The position numbers and the translations under genes were made by a program. Under the pieces are notes generated by a model. It did not search any database. It was not told the origin of the DNA and worked only from the letters and a program-made list of their open reading frames with translations. Positions 58,230-64,000 of a stretch of DNA of 64,000 bases are shown here, one piece after another (position 1 is the first letter of the stretch; each line of letters opens with the position of its first letter). The stretch is from NCBI GenBank assembly GCA_038049695.1, contig CP142460.1, forward strand, positions 23,997,001-24,061,000. Direction: 5' to 3'. This stretch comes from Cinnamomum chago (lineage: Eukaryota > Streptophyta > Magnoliopsida > Laurales > Lauraceae).

Positions 58230-59229
58230 GACGCAGTGACTACGTTGGCAAAACTGTATTTTGTTATAGTGAACTTATAGCCATGGCCAGATTGGCACCC
58301 ACAAGTCAATGCTATATAAACTGTAAGTATATGTTTTAGCGGCAGCTACTATTATTATTAGTTTTTACGATGGCCCCGCCACCGATAAAAAAGTTTCACG
58401 GGTAGATTAAATGACGAAGATAACTTTTAGTGGGGGCTGTTGGCCGCCGGTAAAAGTAAGATAAAGTTGTCTCTTTATATAACAAAATGAGTAAATATCT
58501 TAGCGGAGGTCAGGTGACCCCATCTATAAGTGGTATTTTTTTAAAAAATTATTTTTTATAAAAAAAACTTCAATTTCATTTCATGTAAATAACCTGTTTC
58601 TTGTACATAAATCTTTTTAAGTCAATATAGACAAAGTATACCAAGAATTTAAAAAAAAAAAAAAACTACCATTTATAACAACTTAAATTGTGAATATTAT
58701 TTAGTACTTAAAACCAAATTGAACTGGAACCACGTCCAGTTTCTCATAGTTTACTTGAATGATGATTGAGGTTCTAACACAAGATAGCCTTTTGAACAAT
58801 TAGAACCCTACATGAGACCTTTTAACCAAATTTCATGCTTTGTATTGATATTTTTTCTAATTTATTGTTTTTTATATCCCCTCAATCCTGCAGCTAAACT
58901 AAAAAATTACAATATGAAAAGTATCATAAATCTAAAAGTGTCTGACTACTTAATGCAACTGGTAAGTAGACACATGGCGAGATGGATTAGGTGAGATGAA
59001 TCAACCCCCTTGCCATTGTTCTTAGAATAGGAAAAGGTTTTGAGGGAAACATAATCTAATACCACTATGAAGAAATTAATGCTCTGATACCAATTTATAG
59101 AAACAAAGTACTTCATCAAAATTGAGAAAATCTATATGATAGAAAGGTATGGAGTGTAGGTGTGCTTGTGTCGACCAAAGGGAAATACAAAGCCCTTACT
59201 TTAAACCAAATGACCAAAACATTGATATA
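58230..59229 (+). repeat. Tandem duplication, first copy (1,000 bp)
   Basis: It starts GACGCAGTGACTACGTTGGC, includes the last 42 bp of the CACTA element, and ends with a Copia LTR/primer-site fragment (GCTCTGATACCA at about 59081-59092, the reverse of TGGTATCAGAGC). The second copy starts exactly 1,000 bp later at 59230. No gene. Confidence 0.85.
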
Positions 59230-60016
59230 GACGCGGTGACTACGTTGGCAAAACTGTATTTTGTTGTAGTGAACTTATAGCCATGGCCAGATTGGCCCCT
59301 GCAAGTCGACCTATAGAAACTATGAGTGTTTTAGCAATGGCCGCTATTATTATTAGTTTTTGCGATGGCCCCAGCCGCCGATAAAAAGTTTCACGGGTAG
59401 ATTAAACGACGAAGATAACTTTTAGTCGGGGTTGTTGGCCCCCGGTAAAAGTAAGATAAAGTTGTCTCTTTATATAACAAAATGAGTAAATATCTTAGCG
59501 GAGGTCAGGTGACCCCCTCTATAAGTGGTATTTTTTTAAAGTATTTTTTATAAAAAAAAAAAAAAAAAACTTCAATTTCATTTCATGTAAATAACCTGTT
59601 TCTTGTACATAAATTTATTTAAGTAAATACAAGCGAAGTATACCAAGAGTAAAACAAAAAAAGTACCATTTATAACAACTTAAATTGTGAATATTATTTA
59701 GTACTTAAAACCAAATTGAACTAGAACCATATCCAGTTTCTCTTAGTTTACTTGAATGATGATTGAGTTTCTACCAGGACCCTACATGAGACCTTTTAAC
59801 CAAATTTCATGCTTTGTATTGATATTTTTTCTAATTTATTGTTTTCTATTCCCCTCAATCTAGCAACTAAACTAAAAAATTACAATATGAAAAGTATCAC
59901 AAATCTAAAAGTGTCTTGACTACTTAATGCAGCTGGTAAGTAGATACATGGGGAGATGGATTAGGCGAAGATGAATCAAGCCCCTTGCCATTGTTTTTAG
60001 AATAGGAAGAGGATTT
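59230..60016 (+). repeat. Tandem duplication, second copy, left part
   Basis: It matches 58230-59035 with scattered changes, including TTGTTGTAGTG at the CACTA end. It is interrupted at 60017; the remaining ~190 bp continue at 62495-62690. Confidence 0.85.
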
Positions 60017-60900
60017 TGTTGGAAGTAGGTGGGCCTCGTGGATAGGTTTTCAAAATTTTTTGACCCACTTGACTCAAGGATCAACTATCCAGAAGGCTAT
60101 AACCCAATTCAGGATGCAATCCCTCCTTCTCATCAATCATGTGCAGCAATATAACCTATCTAGAAGATAGCAATCAGCAACTACTTGCAACAAAATAATT
60201 TACAACAAGAGGAGAAGTAGATTATACCTTTGGAGCTTGGTAGTGCTCTAATCGAGGAGAAGACAATCAACTAGAACAAGAACTCTTCTTGAAACAATTA
60301 GAGATCTCCAAGACCTTGTTATCTTCCACGCTATGACCCTCTATCAGATCTTTTTTCTCAAGAAGATGGGTGGGATCTCCAAGAGAAAACCCTACTAGAA
60401 ACTCTAAGAAAACTAGAAGAGAACTAGAAGAGAGAGAGAAATAAGAGAGATGTGCAACTCTTGCACAAGAGATGTTTTGGGCGTCAATACCAAGGATGGA
60501 CGTCCAAGGGGGATTCTTCCCCTTTATATAGCCTCAAATCTCCTCTTAAGACTCTCTTACTAATTGCATTAGAAGTCACACTTCCACACAAATTAGTAGC
60601 TTACTATTACCACTATTAGAAGTCCCACTTCAAATAGAAATAGTAACTTTCTAATTCCTTCCTTTTAGAGTTCAAGTAAGATTAGTAACTTTCTAATATC
60701 TTGGGCTAGCGTGGGGACCACTAGGGATTCCTTAGAAAGTTTGCTCCAACTGGGACACGCGACCCCACATCTCATGTGCAATCCGGGCAACAGTTAATTG
60801 CAAATAACACCACTATATAAATGCAATTGCACTCCAGCCTTAGGAATAAATTACAATGAAGACCCTAAACTTCCCAATTATCACAAGTAGGCCCCTCTAT
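60017..60900 (-). repeat. LTR-like segment with minus-strand TATA box
   Basis: Plus-strand start TGTTGGAAGTAGGTGGGCC. On the minus strand a TATA box CTATATAAAGGGG (about 60527-60539) is followed by CT-rich leader sequence, so it reads as an LTR on the minus strand ending at 60017. The other edge near 60900 is uncertain and no target duplication was found. Confidence 0.45.
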
Positions 60901-61844
60901 CAATATTCATGGATCAATTGGAATAAATCTGTCACATCCAATCTTAGATCCACATCTTATTATCCTTGAGCCCCAATTAATCACAGTGATCATCAGTACC
61001 ATCCAATTAACTCTTAGTCGAGATGGGTGCGCACTTACTAATGATAAATCCATTAATTGGCACAAGGGAATAATATAGATAGATTCTATCTTGATCATTG
61101 TATGCTCCCATAGTCCTACTACCACGTACCCAAGACACCGAGGTGTTGACCTACAGTTTGCCTCACTCATTGGTGACTCAAAGTAAATGAATAGACAGAA
61201 ACTTGAGTTCATCAATGTCTCAGGATTGAGAGCCTATTGCGAGGAAATTATGAGAGCAGTCCTTAAATCGAGACAGTATTTCATAAGGTGCTTCTTATGG
61301 TCCTTCAATACATCCAATGTACCAGCACTATGTTTCAGAATCTTACATTCTGATGATCGAGACAAATTACACTATCTCATAGTGATCAAAGTGTTGCAAT
61401 CTTATCAAATGAGATGCCCAGTCTCATCAATGGTTGTGAAGATATTTTTAAGTATAAAATTTGCGACACATATCTCCCGTATGTGGATCTCATCCATATA
61501 CATATATCGCATCTAATATACTAATGGGACCCGGTTCATCTCATGAACCATTATGTCATATGTATTGGTCATGTGCATTAAGTAATAAACACCATTCATC
61601 TCAAGAAAGGAAAGCATGATTTTATTGATAAATAAAGAAATTAATCAATTTATTACATCAACTTATGGATTGAGACCACACTATCTAACAGATTTGAAAG
61701 AAAGATATGTTGAATCCAAGTTGAGTCATTTTATAAATCATAGTTTTCAAAATAAAAATAAAAATAGAAGGTGGATTGAATATTGGTGGTTATCATGACC
61801 AAGTGGGAGATCACATGTGTGGTCATTCAGACCAAGTGGGAGAT
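60901..61844. other. Copia-type internal remnants, no gene
   Basis: No domain in any frame (a 102-codon minus frame at 60907-61215 has none). The right end has two polypurine tracts (ACCAAGTGGGAGAT at about 61799-61812 and again before 61845), as in the relic at 52.8 kb. Confidence 0.5.
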
Positions 61845-62032
61845 TGTTAGATGTGAGTGGTTCTCATGACCACATGTGCAACACTGTTTAAGACCCACGG
61901 TTTGAGCCCACTAATTTAAGTTACTTTCCCCTTTTGGTTTTTGGTTTTACTAAGTTTATCTTGGATTCAATTTTAGTAAGTCAAAATCAAATAGGACTCT
62001 TGTTGGCTAATTTGAGGGAATTAGATATAGTT
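61845..62032 (+). repeat. Copia LTR, forward, truncated
   Basis: Starts TGTTAGATGTGAGTGG after a polypurine tract, same family as 52828. It runs only 188 bp and then abuts a reversed LTR. Confidence 0.85.
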
Positions 62033-62494
62033 TGTAATACAAATCAAACCTATGGATCTAGATTTATGCATTAAACAATATATGATCTCAAATAATATAA
62101 AAGCGTACATTGCGCATCTTCTTGATAATGAGCAAATCTCTTTTCTCAAATAGGGTTTTCTCTTATCTCCCTTATCACCCACTCCAATATGCGTGAAGTT
62201 TATGGTTATTTTTCAGATCTCGTACGTTAAGAGAGAGGACCGAAAAATCATATATATAGATAAGTCCTAGAGAGATTTCTTCCCATCAAAGAAATCTAAT
62301 AAAAGTAAGTTTCCTTAATTCCCTCAAATTAGCCAACAAGAGTCATATTTGATTTGGGCTTACTAAAATTGAATCCAAGATAAACTTAGTAAAACCAAAA
62401 CCCAAAAGGAGAAAGTAACTTAAATTAGTGGGCTCAAACCGTGGGTCCCAAACAGTGTTGCACATGTGGTCATGAGGACCACTCACATCTAACA
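62033..62494 (-). repeat. Copia LTR, reversed, complete
   Basis: 462 bp on the minus strand, TGTTAGATGTGAGTGG...TTGTATTACA. With the forward fragment it forms an inverted repeat: about 61845-62022 pairs with about 62310-62494, leaving a ~290-bp loop. Confidence 0.85.
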
Positions 62495-62690
62495 ACATAA
62501 TCTAATAGGATTATATGAAGAAATTAATGCTCTGATACCAATTTGTAGAAACATAGTACTTCATCAAAATTGAGAAAATCAATATGATAGAAAGGTATGG
62601 AGTGTAGGTGTGGTTGTGTCGACCAAAGGGCAATACAAAGCCCTTACTATAAACCAAATGAACAAAACACTGATATATATATATATATAT
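62495..62690 (+). repeat. Tandem duplication, second copy, right part
   Basis: It matches 59041-59230 (ACATAATCTAATA..., GTATGGAGTGTAGGTGTG, GTGTCGACCAAAGGG) and ends in a (TA)n run at about 62676-62692. Confidence 0.85.
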
Positions 62691-62943
62691 TAATTCAAAC
62701 CTTAAGATAACAACAAGAGATTTCTTCACACCAAACACTTAGACAATCTCGTAGATCTTCACCACACACTCTCTTGCTTCACACTCTACAAAATAACTAC
62801 AACACAACCCTATATACCTTCTAAAGGACACTTTCAAAAGACATGACTATACGTATTGCAAGACAAGATAGACCAGGGAGAGGAGGAACTGCCCCCAACG
62901 GTTATTAGTGAACTGCACCTCATCTTCATGGTCGGTCTCAACA
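62529..62943 (-). repeat. Copia primer site and LTR, minus strand
   Basis: On the minus strand an LTR of about 400 bp, TGTTGAGACCGACC (from 62943) to TTTCTACA (62544), is followed by TTGGTATCAGAGC (plus about 62529-62542), the initiator tRNA-Met primer site. GGTATATAGGG (plus about 62811-62821) can serve as TATA box. The partner LTR and interior are missing. Confidence 0.55.
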
Positions 62944-62991
62944 TGACTGTCTGAAGTGTTGCCAAAACTGAAGCTTGAGCCAGACCCTTAG

Positions 62992-64000
62992 TGTGAGAAC
63001 CCGACCCCTAATCTTTTGGATTTGTGTTGTTTTAATCGTGGTTTTGCTTCTTTTAGTGGGATTAGTAATTGTTGGGTTGAGTTGTGAGCTAGATTGGTTT
63101 TGATTCTAGTTTTGGGCTTTTGAGGGCTTTTGTAGCTAGTGGGGCCCTTTGGGGGTTCCCTTTTCGGCTTTGCATTTCTTGTGAGATTTTCTCGATTTGT
63201 GTCGTATTGTGTTTTTGGCCCGTTGCATTCATCTTGAGGAATCCTACAACTTTTATGTTGATCCCGTGTCCATTCGAAGCCCCGAGAATCAGTTTTTCCA
63301 GCCGGAGGGCAAAACAGTCTTTTCACACCAAATCTGGACCCAAATTTCGAGATCTCAGAACCATGCCAAAGTTATACTTTTTGGAAACTAGATTTTATGA
63401 GAAACATTTTTCTCTTCTTCGTCGAATCCATCCGAGGCCCACAAATAGATGTTTTACCCTTTGGCAAGTATTAAGTGTAGTGGGACCCACACCCACCCAT
63501 TATATTAATGACTCCACTCACTCTTTCTCCCTCATTTTCCACTCCCCATCGGCTGCAACTCCCAGCTACAGCGCCAGCAGCCCCTCTTCCTCATTTCTTC
63601 CATTTCCTCTTGCTTTCTCCTCTCATTTCTTGGAAGAAACTCTTGCCATTTGGAAACCCCAACATGCCATCTTCTTCCCCATCTCTTTAGCTTCCCATGG
63701 ATGTGATTCTTGTGCAAAACCAAGGTGGGCAGCCCCTATTGCAAGCTTCTTCTTGTTCATTCATGGCCTTAGAGAGATTGTGGATCTAGAGCTTGAGAGG
63801 TGATTAGAAGCTTGATTTTCTAGCTTGGGACCCAAGGCAAGTGGATGAATGGATGGTTTTAATGTTATCAAAGTTTTATGAGAAAACCCTAAGTTTTATT
63901 ACTTGTTCTTGATCATTGAATACATGTTTGCACATATGCTTCTTGCCATATATATATTGATTTCGAAATTTGCACATCAATGGTTGTTTCTCTCTTGTTA
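62992..64000 (+). repeat. LTR, left part, running off the window
   Basis: Starts TGTGAGAACCCGACCCC and resembles the solo LTR at 48940 in order and in parts (GGGCCCTTTGGGGGTTCCC at about 63141; a CT-rich leader at 63510-63620; AAGGCAAGTG near 63834). Frames such as 63120-63803 are not supported as genes. The left flank is CTTAG (62987-62991); the right end is outside the window. Confidence 0.65.

Larger units (their letters stand above)
53962..58271. mobile_element. CACTA-type non-autonomous transposon carrying a nested LTR
   Basis: The left terminus CACTACAACAAATTGCACC (53962) and right terminus (reverse complement CACTATAACAAAATACAG, ending 58271) share CACTA and about the first 12 bases. 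Many sub-terminal units such as TTGCCGACG, GACGCAGT and GCGTTGGCAAA fill both ends, the normal CACTA transposase-binding layout. Without the nested LTR it is about 0.94 kb with no transposase. The expected 3-bp target duplication is not seen (ATT left, AAC right), perhaps because the right end was involved in the tandem duplication that starts at 58230. Confidence 0.65.

Noticed and set aside
60907..61215. 102-codon minus frame as a gene
   Set aside because: Lies in Copia-derived non-coding remnants; no domain recognised and no promoter or splice evidence.
63120..63803. 227-codon plus frame near the right end
   Set aside because: It lies in an LTR related to 48940; composition follows the CT-rich leader and no motif is present.

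Overview
This window is nuclear DNA of a flowering plant. The evidence is one complete split gene of angiosperm type, an auxin response factor (ARF) with 14 exons, surrounded by plant-type transposable elements: Tat-type Ty3/Gypsy elements with antisense ORFs, Copia elements primed by initiator tRNA-Met, CACTA and hAT DNA transposons, and a tRNA-derived SINE. I cannot name the species. Most of the short open frames in the window are shadows or low complexity.

Layout. 1-3436: old repeats, including an LTR-like fragment (1-960) and a SINE inserted into another SINE-like sequence (1585-2020). 3442-38793: one 35.4-kb block that is really a single ~10.5-kb Tat-type Gypsy element (LTRs 3442-4113 and 38121-38793, duplicated target ACTGA) carrying three later insertions: a 6.9-kb non-autonomous Copia-like element on the minus strand (4846-11715, target AAGTC), a 3.7-kb solo LTR (13880-17568) and a 14.3-kb pol-less Tat element on the minus strand (20528-34800, target TCCAG). 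Gag, protease, RT, RNase H and integrase of the parent can be read across these insertions. All carry inactivating changes, and a piece of RT with the YIDD motif is inverted. Both Tat elements carry a split ORF antisense to the element, with its own TATA box.

38799-44985: the ARF gene, plus strand. The parent retroelement ends 1,083 bp before its start codon, so everything left of 3442 was about 35 kb closer to ARF before the insertion. The predicted protein has 720 residues with B3 DNA-binding, auxin-response and PB1 domains and an RLFGI repression-type motif, as in the class B ARF1/9/11/18 group.

44986-64000: gene-free repeat mosaic. It holds a MITE-like element (46055-46871); a Copia-derived insertion with LTRs in inverted orientation inside a perfect ATTAC target duplication (47426-53293), itself split by a solo LTR (48940-51898, target GATCT); a CACTA element (53962-58271) carrying an LTR (54837-58205, target GCCGA) that in turn carries a hAT element (57167-57905, target CTAATGAT); a 1,000-bp tandem duplication starting at 58230, whose second copy is split by Copia-related LTR sequence (60017-62494); and a further LTR running off the right end from 62992.

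The only gene with a clear host function is ARF. The rest is a record of ordered insertions whose order can be read from nesting and target-site duplications.
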